A program made the translations under genes and the position numbers. Under the pieces are notes generated by a model that ran no database searches, was not told where the DNA came from, and saw nothing but the letters and a program-made list of their open reading frames with translations. Of a stretch of DNA of 64,000 bases, positions 12,400 to 24,562 are shown in pieces. How positions within the stretch are numbered: the stretch's first letter is position 1; each line of letters opens with the position of its first letter. Source of the stretch: Membranipora membranacea. Lineage: Eukaryota; Bryozoa; Gymnolaemata; Cheilostomatida; Membraniporidae. The stretch lies in NCBI GenBank assembly GCA_914767715.1, contig OU612067.1:27006162-27070161 (forward strand), given 5' to 3'.

Positions 12400-15300
12400 C
12401 ATGAACGATAATAACCTCTGTTTTCCAGGTGCTTTATTGGTGAAGAACACATCGCTGCAGAGACTGAAGAAGAGCTATTTTGGCGGAGGAACTGTTGATA
12501 TTGCCGGTGTCGATGAATTCTTTCACCATCCTAGAAAAGATGTTACACAATGGTATGAACTTTTATGATGAGAACTGTATATCATCATATATTAGAAAAA
12601 TGATTGATTCATTTGATGTGCTTATTATTTTACAGTCATGCCTTGCCAAATTTTCATTGGGGTTTCTCAATCTACTTGATCAAAGAATAGAAGTTTGCAC
12701 ACAAAATTTAACAACTTTGTGCCAACATCGAGTTTCGACAACAAGCCACCACCTATCACTACCATTTTCATTATAAAGAGAAATTGCAATGTCTGGGTAC
12801 AGTAAATGCAGAATTTTTCCATGAAGACTGCCCATGTATCATGCCAGCATAACAACAATATGGTTTCAAGTATGCTTTGGCTAGATTAAAACTGACCTTC
12901 AAATTCACTTACAGGCAGCCAAACCATCGTTGTTGACTGTGCTTAAACAAAAACTTTTGTAAGTTTATTGGATTTCCCCACATGTCCAGGATTGTTTTGA
13001 CGTGTGATAGCACTCGTTTGACCAATAGCACTCATTATTCCTTGTGATAATTAAATACAATCAATTTGTTATTTCGAGTTGTCCACTCCCTGAAGTCTTC
13101 CCTCAATGAGCGGACAACTCTAATTTACCTCCCATAGAATAATAAAAGCTTTACAGAGAGGATTGTTTGTACTTTGATGGTTACACTGTCAATGTTGTTA
13201 TAGGTTTGAAGATGGTACACTTCCATACCAGCAAATATCGGCACTGAACTATGGCTTTGATGAACTACAATATTTAGGTATGTGCAATCGGTTTGTAAGC
13301 GAATCTTTAAATATTTTTGTTGATTTGTGTTTATCTTGGAGTGTATATTTTATTGGATTTCATAAATTTACATTGAGGAGGAGGGAGGAACATGATCACT
13401 GTTAAGGTCCTCATTTTCAATTCTTCTTTATCCATAAATTTTGAATAGTTTCTGCTTTGTTATTTGTGCATAGGATAGAATCTTTGATCAGGATGCTCTA
13501 TGGTTTACAGGTGGTATGGAAGTAATATCAGAGCATACGTTTCAGTTAGCTAAGCTCACACACGACACATTACAATCTCTTACACATCATAACTCTAGTC
13601 CTGTCGTAAAACTCTACTGTGATACAGAATTCAGTGATTGGAGACTTCAGGGGTCTATAGTCAGCTTTAACTTACTCAGGAGTAACGGTGCTTACATAGG
13701 CTATAATGAGGTGTGTACTGTCACTGTATGTGTCAATATGCTGGATATATGTGGGCCATGTAAATCGGGTTGCTGAAAGTGGCGCTTCATGATCAACCAC
13801 AGCCCAATATTCTGTGGAGAGACTGTGGTTGACGACAGAGCGAGCAGAGTGAGGGCACATAATCTAGTTTTTTACTCACTCAACAAACTACTCAGATCAC
13901 AAGACATGTCAGAAGAACCAATGGCTACTGCTAACACCTTGCCACGTCAAATATCAAACATCCACCATTACCAGACATATGCTCAACTACTCGATATCTC
14001 TTGGTGGTTCAATGGCATTGTGAACACGGAGTATATGCTCTCTTTTGGGTCTTTGACACAATAATGACAAAAATGTGATACCATCAGAGTGATATAATAT
14101 TAGGTGAATATTTATGCAGGTACAACAGTTGGCGAATGTATATAAGATAGTATTCAGAACAGGATGTTTCTGTAATATCGGTGCTTGTCAGAAATTTCTC
14201 AATATATCTACCCAGCAACTCAAGGAGAATCACAAGGTAATTCAGTAATGGTTTTGGTAAGGTAATGTCAAGGACCTATACGTATATCAACATATCCTAT
14301 ACCATTGGAAAGCAGTCAAGCTACTGAATGAATGATGAATATGATGGATTCAATCTCTTAACGTACATCCACCTTGTGAATCCACCTTGTACATCCACCT
14401 TGTACATCCACCTTGTACATCCACCTTGTACATCCACCTTGTACATCCACCTTGTACATCCACCTTGTACATCCACCTTGTCTACGCAGTTGACAATTAT
14501 TTGCCGGCAGCAATACTGTAACACAACCAATGATAACCATGTATATATTTCTGTTGGCACAGTTAGGACATAAATGTGGAGATAATGTAGATCTGATGAA
14601 TGGAGAGCCGACAGGTGCTATCAGAGTGTCATTTGGTTATATGTCTACTAGAGAAGATGTCAAAACTCTTATAGACTTTATCAAAGAATCATTCGTGGAA
14701 CGACATGTGCCTCTACCTCTCAATCCTAAAACTTGTGGTAAATATTAAATTTATTTGTGTGTTGGCTGACCTGCGTTCCCTATTTCACAGGGGCATGAAA
14801 TAATGTAATATATGGCTAGCTTCAAACTTCGTAGGATAGTCAGTGAAGATTGGTGCTAGCCATAGACTAAATAATATTAGTACGTCTTTGGCACTAGCTA
14901 ACACTATGCCATTTCTAAACTAGCTGAACTTAACAGGTATATTGAACGAAAGTAACAACATCAATATATCTCACAATTTTTGACTCCTCAAATATTTTGT
15001 TTGGGCGATAACTTGAAAGATGAACGCAAACCCCTAGTTCTAGCCTAACCTAGCTATGGTGCAGGCCGGCTGCATGTGTACTTGTAATGCATAGAGTTGG
15101 TGGTCACAAGATAAAAAGGGAAGGGTTGATATATATACTTTTATTGCCAATCAAAGTCATCTCATTCGAAATGTTTTATAGCCTACTCATTTTATCTAGA
15201 ATTTTTACCTAGATTGAGCACAGATGGATTATTTTGCAACTAGTTGATTCAAAAGCTATAAATTGAATTCATAGTTCATTTGTCAGCCATCCAAATTTTG

Positions 15301-18300
15301 CAAAATATTGGATTATACTTGAATCGCTGAATATGAATTTTGCTTCTCATTCTAATTTTAGGTGATGATCCTAAAGCAGACTCCACCATATCTCTCACTG
15401 GAATCAGATTATATCCAGTCAAGTCCTGCGCATCCTTCAGTGTGAGTGTCATGTTCATTAAAGAGTAAATGTAATATTTTTATTCATTCATTTACTTATC
15501 TGGTAGAAATCCCAAAAAAGCTTTAGAAAAGTAAGATCCTTTTGATTTAGAGCGGTTGTGTGTCCCCCATAAATTCAACGTTGTTGACATACTGTTTGTT
15601 GAGACAAAACAAACTGAGTGTCATGATTGAAATATCTCCAGCACAGTATTATAACATGGTGAATTTTAAATTTGGCAAAAACAATATATCCTATCTGCAG
15701 TCCTTGTACTTGTCCCAACTTCCCTGCTGCATGACATTGTATAACTATGATACTATCTCCCCTTGTAGGTAACTCAATGGGAGTTGTCCTCTACAGGATT
15801 AATGTATGATAGAATGTGGTCTGTGATAGACTCAAGCAGACGATGTCTGACTCAGAAACGATGTGCTGAGCTGAGAAGAATAAAACCTTCTATAGATCTA
15901 GTCAAAAACAAACTAACTCTCTCTGCAGATGGTAAATAAATCGATGATTTTTATCTTGGGTATACCTAGTCTTTTGGTTGTGCCCCTATTAATCAGGTAT
16001 TTTAGTGGTCAACTATGTAATGTTCAAATAAATTCAATCACTACCTCCTTGATGGGTATCATAGAAACAAACTTTTTCTTCTCAAAAAACTGGCTCAAAT
16101 TACATAGCTGCGTAACTGATATAATTTATGGATTACCATCTCCATAAACTTACATTACCTGATATATCCTCATTTATTTTGTGATTTTGTCTATAACATT
16201 TAGGTTAGTAAATCTTATTATTTATTGAAGGTTTTGAAGAGACAGTATCTATACCCCTGCAAACAAAACAATCTGACACGAATATTATATCTAGTCAATA
16301 CTGTACAGTTAAAGTGTGTGGAAAAAGGTGAGTCCGCATCACATCGTATTATAAGAAATGTTAATTGTGTGCTAAATTTACTTTCCGTTGTGAAGTGATC
16401 ATAGTGAAATGATTTTCGAAGATTGATGGATGGCTGCCGTAGGCTTAATAAAAAAATATTACCAATTGGTTATTATTGATACGACTATGATGGCTACTTA
16501 GAACTTTCTTCCCTAAACTTGACTAGACTAGGATTGGGCTTGAGCAATTTCATGCATGTTAGGTAACAAAAGAATGTTAATGTTCAGTCTATGAATTTAA
16601 ACCCACCTTATTATAACCAATCAGATTGCAAGCCTATGATATTTTCCTACACAGACGACTGATAACCCATTGAGCACAAAACAATGATCAATCCTCTATG
16701 GGAAAACACCCCTGTTTTCTTTTGAGCTGACACCTAATTTTAATTTAAGATGATCCATTTTTAGTCCCTGATGATCCCCATAAACTTCTAACACCCTTGT
16801 TTACATAAGATTGAAAAGATCTTCATGAATAGGCCTTTGTGTCCCTGAGATGATCTCACAGCAAAACGAAATGACTGAGATGACGTTTAATGTCAATGAC
16901 CTGACAAAGTTGACTTGGCTGTTTCGATAGGGCATACAATGAACTTCCATATGGGTCGGAGCGCAGAATTTTTTGTAATCTTTAAACCGTTCCTTTAATT
17001 GACTTGCCACACAGCATGTCATTTGAAGTTTGAAATATTGAAACGGGGAATAAGCTCAACTATGTCAGTTCTGTCTCCCAACGATCATTGTAATGAAGAC
17101 ACGATAATTATGTTGTAGGTTTATCTTGTCAAGTTTATTAAGTGCTACCTGTATGGATCTTCACCAACTGAATTTCCCAACCTTTAACAGTCCACTTTCA
17201 TTATGTATAGGTATTTCAATGTAAATATACTATGTCTGTTTTAGTACCACTACATTTGATTGCGGAGATGAGATAGCTGATTGGATATCGGCGGTGCTGG
17301 ATAAGCCAGGATGCCGATTAGTCAAACAGAGCTCCAAACTTCACAAACCTAAAAAAGGTGGGGACCAGCCGGCCTTTTGCCATCATTTTCATCAGAAAGC
17401 TATTTGTTGCATTAATCATCAATGTATTGGTTGAAAACAATGCAATAATTGTGAAAGTTGAGCAAATATCGTGTCGTGATTGTATAATACTAAAACACTA
17501 CTTTTCTTTAGACCATCTAATTGCTTACATTGTGGTTCAATAATTCTTGCCTATAAGGAAACCTGCTAGACTAAACAAATAATTCAATAACTTGAAGATG
17601 TTTTTTTTTTGTAATTGACCATTTAGCCTACACAAAGTTTATTTTAGACGTTACAGAGAAGAAAATTGAAGACATCAGTTTAGACTCTATAGAAGCTAAA
17701 CAGAGTCTAGCCAATGATTCACAATATTTACTTATATCTCAAAACTCTGTATCACATCTCTGCCAGTATATACAAGAATACATGAACTGTTATATGGAGC
17801 GTAAGTTGGATATACTTTGATACACAATTTCAATCTCCAGGGACGACCCAATTTTGATAAAATATATGACCTACTTTCACAGATATGGAAAACATATGTA
17901 TATATATATATATATATATGCATACTATGTATAGCAAGCATTGACACAATACAAAATAGGGATTGTGATCAAACCAATACTGGTAAATGACCTCACTGAT
18001 AAACAGAAGACGAGTCAACTGTTCCCTGATATTTTATAGCTGAAGAGATGGTAGACAGATTCAGAGCTAATTTTGTTATCGAGGGAGCAGATCCAGATGT
18101 TGAGAACACATGGGTGTCACTCGCTATCGATAATAAGCAGTCTCTCCTTAAATTCCAGGTCTGTTTGGTGTAAAATCAGTGATTAAATTCTCTTAGTGAG
18201 ATCAACTTTAATTTCCTGAAGTTATCCGCTTTTAAATACTGAGTAGACGACTTGCAAAATCTAAGGGTTTTTAATTGCTATGCTATAACTTGGTGCACAA

Positions 18301-19033
18301 ATCAATCAGTGCAAAACCATTCCTTCAATGAACACAAATATACATATAACATGTAATAATAATAGAGAATAATAATATATGTAATCAAATAAAAATACCT
18401 GCATTTATATTATTAACAGTAAGAATATTTTTCAGTGCCAGGGAGAATGCGCTCGATGCTCAATGATATCTATAGATCAATACTCAGGAGAGCAGATGAA
18501 GGAACCCCTCAGGTCTCTGACTCTCATCAAAGGTGCTAAGGTATGTATATATATACAGGTATGACCTGTTAGGTGTGCGGTCAAGTGTGAATGATGTTCT
18601 ATTGCATGTTCAGGGCGAATTAAAAAAAATTCATTTAGAGCTTTATCAGTGTGTTCCTGTAAATTATTAATCAAAACACTTTCAACCTTGGCTGAGTTTT
18701 ATTTCAATGTCCCTGTACATCACAATTTGAATTTTTCCTGAATATGTAACTGCATCTTTGTAGAGTGTAATTTGCATGCATCAGATATTTTAATGAACCA
18801 CTAGTCAAATGGCTTTGCTTGCTTTGCTCTGCTTTGAAGAGAAATTGTTGCTTCTCCCAAAATCCCTGAGTCATTTTCCAACAGCTATTTTGGCTCAGAG
18901 TTTAGAGTCCATTTATTCTGATATTGTTGTTTTTGATATTTTGTAGGCTTCGTTTGGGATCCATTTGAGTAACATAGATTTCTCTCCTGGACTTGTGAGT
19001 ATAGGAGATAGAATTGTGCCTTCCACAGAGTGA
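10241..19033 (+). CDS. MOCOS: molybdenum cofactor sulfurase, 784 aa, 16 exons
   Basis: MOCOS transfers sulfur from L-cysteine to the molybdenum cofactor and so activates xanthine dehydrogenase and aldehyde oxidase in the cytosol. Exons: 10241-10461, 10838-11076, 11738-12025, 12429-12552, 13204-13277, 13511-13710, 14120-14236, 14563-14737, 15362-15441, 15769-15931, 16231-16327, 17245-17357, 17648-17800, 18040-18158, 18436-18540, 18947-19033. All have GT/AG ends and the phases agree. The N-terminal class V aminotransferase domain shows YLDHAGAT, the PLP-lysine motif [11 protein letters not shown] (K241), YFGGGT, and the cysteine loop [11 protein letters not shown] (C398, C400). The C-terminal MOSC region shows LYPVKSC and [10 protein letters not shown] (C722-C729). 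The human protein is 888 aa, and the shorter length here lies mainly in the linker after about residue 480. The ATG at 10241 is preceded by an in-frame TAG at 10214. Family assignment is essentially certain from motif order. Confidence 0.95.
12340..12396. repeat. (TA)n microsatellite in MOCOS intron 3
   Basis: An almost pure TA tract of about 50 bases lies just upstream of the acceptor of exon 4 (12428). Shorter TA tracts occur at 17897-17920, 19138-19160, 33660-33685 and 34727-34750. Confidence 0.9.
12632..12935. mobile_element. decayed copy of the TTAA element at 50112
   Basis: The sequence from GTCATGCCTTGCCAAA through GGGTTTCTCAATC, TGATCAAAGAA, ATGCAG, GAAGAC and ATCATGC follows the first 300 bp of the element at 50112-50668 in the same order, with many substitutions. 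The right end and right TTAA were not found, so the copy is truncated or decayed. It lies in MOCOS intron 4. Confidence 0.65.
14363..14480. repeat. 13-bp minisatellite in MOCOS intron 7
   Basis: About nine copies of TACATCCACCTTG lie head to tail, with one variant unit (GAATCCACCTTG) near the start. Because 13 is not a multiple of three and the unit lacks stop codons, all reading frames stay open on both strands. The long frames here are therefore not genes. It ends about 80 bp before exon 8. Confidence 0.95.
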
Positions 19034-20014
19034 CTAACTTATGGTAATAATATCAATCACATCATATCTCTGCTATTACTACTGATTTATTTTTATCATG
19101 GTTATTTACATCATGCGCGGTGGATCCTTCTTTCAGTATAATATATAATATATAATATATATTGGTTGTCATTTTTGTCTCTGATTTTGAAGACAGAATA
19201 CAATTGACTTTGATATATGGTATTATATGATATGGACTACAATGGATTTTGTATGAGTTCTATAACAATGGTGATATTTGTTATCTTATTCCAGTTCTGC
19301 GCCATACTGGCTCAAATTTTCTATATGATTCCTCGATTTATTTTTGTAAACATCCGCTGCTGTTTTCTCAGTTTGTAGTCACTAGTTAGTAACTATATCA
19401 AATCTCTAATCATGACTAATACTAAATAAATAATAATATTTTGATCATGGCTGCTTCTTTTGCATACCACCAAGGTCGATGGCACGGTGTATTATCAACA
19501 ATAAACATCAGAGATTTTATTTGTGAGAAAGGAAAGATGAATGAGGTTGATAACAACCGAAAATGTGAATCCGACCTCCTACTCCCCCCCCCCTTATATC
19601 TACGGAAGCTGTAAAAGCAATCGGTATAACTCGGAATGTAAGATTGTTTGTTTAGTTGCTTCTGCAGATCTCCCCCATGCTGTTGTTTTGGCATATATGT
19701 AAGCAGCAGTTTATATATCTATGAGATACGTGCTTTTATGCTGTTATGTAATGTCGGCTTAATTGCTGCCTATAAAAGTCTGTAGATATTGTAATATTTT
19801 GCCATAACTCAGCCGTCAAAAAGTTTATAACCCTCCGGTGCATTGTGCTATGCTGACTTTATTATAAGTCTGTACCTGTTTTTGCATTACTCATTAAGTC
19901 AGCAATAGAATAATATATACGAACCAATTACGCCTGGGTGGAGATCTTCATTACTGTGAGGCTGCAATCAGCTGTTAGGTGGGTCTGTGCAGCTGTGTCT
20001 TAGACAAGGACATC
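19034..20014. other. MOCOS 3' flank and intergenic
   Basis: No coding exon seen. It should contain the MOCOS 3' untranslated region up to about 19430, then AT-rich sequence with a C run at about 19585-19593. Confidence 0.5.
19425..19430 (+). terminator. candidate MOCOS polyadenylation signal (AATAAA)
   Basis: An AATAAA hexamer about 390 bases after the MOCOS stop codon, in an AT-rich context. The cleavage site itself cannot be seen. Confidence 0.45.
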
Positions 20015-20071
20015 ATGGTGTATGAGAGCTTCTCTAAATCCGTACACGACTACAGGAAATTTCTCTTCTCT
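20015..20071 (+). CDS. candidate first coding exon of the 7TM protein gene
   Basis: ATG in a good context (CATCATGG) opens 19 codons (MVYESFSKSVHDYRKFLFS) that end in phase 0 at a strong donor, GTAAGT. Downstream, the acceptor CTTTACATTACAG at 21547 opens, also in phase 0, 25 stop-free codons that run directly into the ATG at 21623 of the 7TM frame. Joining 20015-20071 to 21548-22699 would give a 402-residue protein. An alternative acceptor at 21529 keeps the same frame and adds six residues. The match of phase and open frame is good evidence but not proof. Confidence 0.5.
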
Positions 20072-21547
20072 GTAAGTAGCTTACTTACCCTGTATTCTCT
20101 GTTATACCCGTAGACTTAGTAATAAACCTAGACAGAACACTGTATGGAGTATGACCAATGAGGCACTGAGGCATTTAAGTGTGGGTCCCGATACGACATC
20201 GAATTGTGTAGTAGGATTGGTGTTATCATTGACTTGCAGTCCAAATATTAGGTTTTTAATTGATAATTTGATAAATTTTGAGCGAATTTTATTTTGAAAG
20301 CTGCAATAGATTAACAAAAAAACAAGCTTAACAAAAATAAAATCATCGTATCAGTAGTACGATGCAGCTGAATTTAAAGCAATTTTCAAATTCAAAATCT
20401 GATCAAGTTATCAATAAAAAACCTGGACTGTGGACTGAAGAACAATGATAGCATCATTGTTACTACGCAATCCAATGTCTTAAAGTCATCCACATGAGCA
20501 GTATATGGTGTCCTGTCTATAGGTTTATTATTAAATCCATAGCTATACAAGTTATTATGGCTAGAGTTTAGCTAAGCTAGTTGGGAGTTGATTTAATGAT
20601 AGCTATAACCATTCTTCACTGGCGAAGTGGGAGCTTATATGAATGATGAGGTTGAGTAAGTGTCAGCCATAAACATATCAATACTTATGTGTTTACATTT
20701 AAATATTTATATGCTTTTGGTGTCAGCTAACAATAAATCTCACTATTTGAAGCCTATGCAAAATGGTCAATTTTCCTCATGCAAAAAATAACCTTCTCTG
20801 AGCTGGTTTATTTTTTATATGGCATGAGCATGACTATCATTTGCACACTATAGTTTTTTGTCTACGTTGTGTCTTTTGTCTATGGGGATCATTTATATTT
20901 CTGGCGCGCATATCTCTCACTGTTTCACATTTGTCATTTCCAAAAACCATCAAAAATGTCCATGGGACCTATTTGAACGTTTACTTCAGCTTACTTGTCT
21001 GCAAGTGAAGGCAAATAGTGTTCATTTTGTGCTACAGTTATTGGTATTGGTTAGAAAAGGCATAATCCACTTAAAAGTTCCTATTTCTGCTTTTCCATGC
21101 TGTAACATTTCTTTACATCATACATGACAAGTTGGTAGACCAAGAAATCAGGAGGTCTCCGCGGACGAACTCCCGACCCGGAGTGCCACTCTGCGCGTCC
21201 TGCAGTGAAGGTGTAATTTGGCCGTTGTTGTCATTTGTTTTAAGCCAAAACTAGAGCGTTCATATTATGAAATGCATAATTTTACCTGATTTTACAAATT
21301 ATATTTTTGCACTTTATCCGAATGAGGAGAGATGGTATGTTAATAGGCAATTATATCTAGGTATATGTACGGTGGGGGTAGGAAAACATAGTTTTTCTTG
21401 CAACAAGAAGCTTAAAAAGTCTTCTGGGTGAAGGAAGCTGAAAAAAGGGAGGAAAAAGGGAGATAGGGAGGAGTTGGAAAATACCCCTAAAAACTGGGAG
21501 GCTCCCTACCAAAAAGGGAGACTTGTCAGGTATGCTTTACATTACAG
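20072..21547. other. probable intron before the 7TM exon
   Basis: No coding exon recognised apart from the flanking candidates. A short GC-rich patch at 21155-21205 (TCTCCGCGGACGAACTCCCG...) stands out from the AT-rich surroundings. It does not fold into a tRNA by eye, and I could not assign it. Confidence 0.35.
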
Positions 21548-21622
21548 ATTGTATATATATGGTATGATAGTGAGAACACTCTATATGCCCATTATGGACG
21601 ACCACAATCATCCAGTGACGTC

Positions 21623-22699
21623 ATGTCATTCTCAGAAATCGCAACATCTCGGAAGGAAGCTGCCATCAGAAGACAGGAGCATAGAGAGAAAGGTGTAGAA
21701 GTTACTCAGGCGGAAAGCTTTGACCAGGCCGCGCTGTTTCTTATCGTATTTGGGTTACTCATTTGCATTCTGAATATAGCAGTATTATCCAGACTAGTGT
21801 ATCGTTATTCCAGGCAGCAGGTGTCCATTATAAGCCTAGCCGTAGCGGCAGCACACTTGATACATTTGACATGTCTGCTCGTTTATTCTATAATAAGACG
21901 CTATGATATAATCATGTTAAACTGGATGGCCACTATGTCTATCAGCTTCGCTAACTGGTCCATGCTTCCCTTGTGCTTATATGTCATTGTGGACGGATAC
22001 TTTCATTCTAATCTCAAGCGATGGACTTCTAATAAGATTATTTTACTACAACTTTTGATATTGGTGATACTGTCTGCCATAACACCCATACCCGGAGTAG
22101 CAGAAGTGAAATACTTTGAGACTCCAGCTTGCTTTAACTCCAGTAATTATGAAGCGTCATGTCCGTTTCATTTTGCATCTCTGATCACTACACAGACTAA
22201 AGTGCTGCCGGTCCTGATTCACTGCTTACCGCTGATCACAAGCACAGCTCTGCTTATCATCGGCATCAGTAAATACAAACCTGACTTGATGGGAAGTAAA
22301 GTAGATGAACCAGAGCGTTCGCTGACTGAAGGAAGTACTGTAGCCTTACTGACCACCACCTGGTTTCTTGTGTATTACTTCCCCACTGCTCTCTTGATAC
22401 TCGTACTGAAAATCGGTGATAACTTTGAGGATCAAGTTGAACTCAGAGCATCAAAAGGAATGATTAAGATGGCGATGGCATTTAGAATTCTAAATACAAC
22501 CGCAAATTTCTTTGTGAATATTGTGTGCTGCCCGCTGTTCCGGCGCACGCTATGCTGCCGTTTCACACATTCTAAATGTGAGGTGGCACAGGAATCAGAG
22601 GAGGAAGAGGAACCACATCTACCCAAATCTTTGGTGGAAGATAATGCAGACATTGATAGACTCAGTAGCCTATCTTCACTTTCAGTCACATTTGGATGA
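21623..22699 (+). CDS. orphan rhodopsin-like seven-helix receptor-like protein
   Basis: One exon encodes 358 residues with seven clear hydrophobic segments at about 35-59, 67-90, 96-124, 135-158, 188-212, 237-260 and 283-302. An acidic tail with an EEEEE run follows. TM1 carries the class A asparagine (ILNIAV). The end of TM3 has VDGYF where class A receptors have E/DRY. TM7 has NTTANFFVNIVCCPLFRR in place of NPxxY. TM2 has LAVAA without the usual aspartate. No ligand class can be named. The protein probably signals from the plasma membrane, but the divergent key motifs leave coupling to G proteins uncertain. The model may extend upstream through 21548 to an exon at 20015-20071, giving a longer N-terminus. 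No signal peptide is visible in either model. Confidence 0.75.
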   Translation: MSFSEIATSRKEAAIRRQEHREKGVEVTQAESFDQAALFLIVFGLLICILNIAVLSRLVYRYSRQQVSIISLAVAAAHLIHLTCLLVYSIIRRYDIIMLNWMATMSISFANWSMLPLCLYVIVDGYFHSNLKRWTSNKIILLQLLILVILSAITPIPGVAEVKYFETPACFNSSNYEASCPFHFASLITTQTKVLPVLIHCLPLITSTALLIIGISKYKPDLMGSKVDEPERSLTEGSTVALLTTTWFLVYYFPTALLILVLKIGDNFEDQVELRASKGMIKMAMAFRILNTTANFFVNIVCCPLFRRTLCCRFTHSKCEVAQESEEEEEPHLPKSLVEDNADIDRLSSLSSLSVTFG

Positions 22700-23740
22700 T
22701 TACAAAAAATAAGACTTAGAGAACAAACTACCATTTGGTCTGTTTATTTTATTATTATTTTTTATTCACTACTCAAAAAACGTTTACATATCGATATTGA
22801 TCTTAATCATAAATTTCTGCTGAGGAATTGCAAGCTGATTAAGTAAAAGAGCTTTATATTTGATGATTTGTAAAATATTTCTATCTTGTATAGTATATAG
22901 TACAAGGACACATATCTAACACATATTTCTAATGTTACCACCAACATCCTTTTCTGCTCTATCTAAACCAGTGAGAAACTGGTTATAAGTTTGGTAGCCA
23001 CTACTGAAATAATGCTGTGTACTTTTTCAATTCTAAGGGCAATAATTTATCGATTCTTTTTATTTTTAACCTTTCTTACATTGTTAGTAATAACATAATG
23101 CTTTCCATGTTTCAATACGGTTTGAATGAGTATAAATAGAGAGATCATCTGACAGGATATAGCTTAGTGTGAGCCTCTCAAACTCCCCCCCCCCCCTCAT
23201 CCACCTCCCTGACAGTCCTATACATTATTATAATTATGAATATTTATGTATATTGTACTGTTTTATATTCTGTTGATAGTAGGTCTTGAAACAGCTATAG
23301 TCTGTCAAGTGTGCTACATACATGACAAGTTGGCTGAGCTCTATATCTGGTGGTGCATCACCTTGCGGGTTGGGTTGGTCTGGGGACCCTGAAAACCTCT
23401 TGGAGGCAACATGGGGTAGAACCCAAGATGTTGTTTTATCATGAGCAAACCACAATTTGCCCAATTCTAGCAAGAGTGTTATTATGTAAAAAGTTTAAAT
23501 TAAATGCAATTGGTTAAAAACTAGACATCATGACTGCAGACAGCACTACGCTCTTGGGCGTAGAAGTGGGGTGGTTATACTAAAGGGTCATCTGGTCTCA
23601 TAGGGTAATCAGTCAAAATATCTGGTGTTACCCCGCGAAATAGGGTTACTTGTCATGTATGGTGTGCTGATTAATGACAAGAAATCCATCAATGGGTCGC
23701 TGTCAGTTGCATAGGCTATGGCGCTAGGTAGATATATGTT

Positions 23741-23768
23741 CACAGAGTAAGGATATCCTTACTCTGTG
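23741..23768. mobile_element. 28-bp perfect palindrome with a 7-bp flanking duplication
   Basis: CACAGAGTAAGGAT is followed immediately by its exact reverse complement. The 7-mer ATATGTT sits on both sides in direct orientation (23734-23740 and 23769-23775). The same arm sequence ends the 26-bp insertion at 2471-2496 and occurs alone at 35418-35430. It appears to be a minimal insertion consisting only of two terminal inverted repeats. Confidence 0.6.
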
Positions 23769-24009
23769 ATATGTTGATATTTAGAAGGTTATTGACATTA
23801 CCTTGAGCGCTCAGACTGGTTAGGTTGTTATTCATTGTCTAGTTATTGCTAACTCTAAGGCTGGGTCTTAGATTTTGACATTAATTGATATTAGCTTCAT
23901 ACAATTGTACAGTTAGTAGTGCTTGTATCACCTGATGAAGAGTACAAACTTTTTACTGCTGTTTGTGTTAGTATAATTGGGAAGGTGTTTGCCAACTGTG
24001 GCAGTTAAA

Positions 24010-24276
24010 TTCATAATCCAGCCACTCTATATTATATGTGTGTTTATTGCTTACTATAAAAACTAAACTAAGTAGAATTGTAAAATAAGGTATATAAAAT
24101 GACTGCTCGACTAGAAGACTCATCGTCACGCTCACATCAAAAACCTGCAAACAATCAGACCGCCTCTCACAGGCGCGCTGCCAGGCCACCCAAGGAACCA
24201 GATTGAGTACATTCCTCTTCACCCAAAAGGTATCTTTTGTACAGGTTGACACCATGGCACAACAGGGACCTCTCAC
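24010..24276 (-). mobile_element. retroelement 3'-region-like repeat, copy 1
   Basis: The stretch from TGTGTGTTTATTGCTTACTATAA to CAGGCCACCCAAGGAACCAGA recurs in the same order and orientation at about 36713-36955. The second copy continues into a degraded LINE-like coding remnant on the reverse strand. By association, this copy is probably the 3' end of the same retroelement family, truncated at its 5' end. Confidence 0.5.
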
Positions 24277-24458
24277 CCTGCTTGTTTTTTTAGCATTTTT
24301 CGTACGTAAATTGTTGAATCAATTTAATGTTGTTGCAGGAAATGCTAACATTTGAATAGTGCTCCTACTGTATGTTATCACACCTGAAATGGAGTAGGCG
24401 ACACTCTTGATAAGACTGCTACTTCCTCCATTCATTATTACTCGCACGCATGTGTATA

Positions 24459-24562
24459 ATGTCTAGTTGTCTTACCTTTTGGCGTGGTGTGACAACTCAA
24501 AGAAAAAAACTCAGCGAGAACTTGCTGGAAAGATCATTAGAGAGAAACAAACCGTGGCTGAG
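24459..24562 (+). other. possible 5' exon of the UNC-93 gene with an upstream ORF
   Basis: ATG at 24459 opens 34 codons (ending ...RNKPWLR) and meets a donor (AG|GTATAT) at 24562 in phase 2. The UNC-93 start codon at 25769 is preceded by an acceptor (TTTTTTACTAG) at 25759. If the two are joined, the frame ends at a TGA at 25764-25766, just before the main ATG. That would make it an upstream ORF. It is speculative without transcript data. Confidence 0.25.

Noticed and set aside
14321-14573. Open frames on both strands with [13 protein letters not shown]-type repeats
   Set aside because: Artefact of the 13-bp minisatellite in MOCOS intron 7.
21155-21205. GC-rich patch suggesting a structural RNA
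   Set aside because: No convincing cloverleaf or known RNA motif by eye; left as unexplained.
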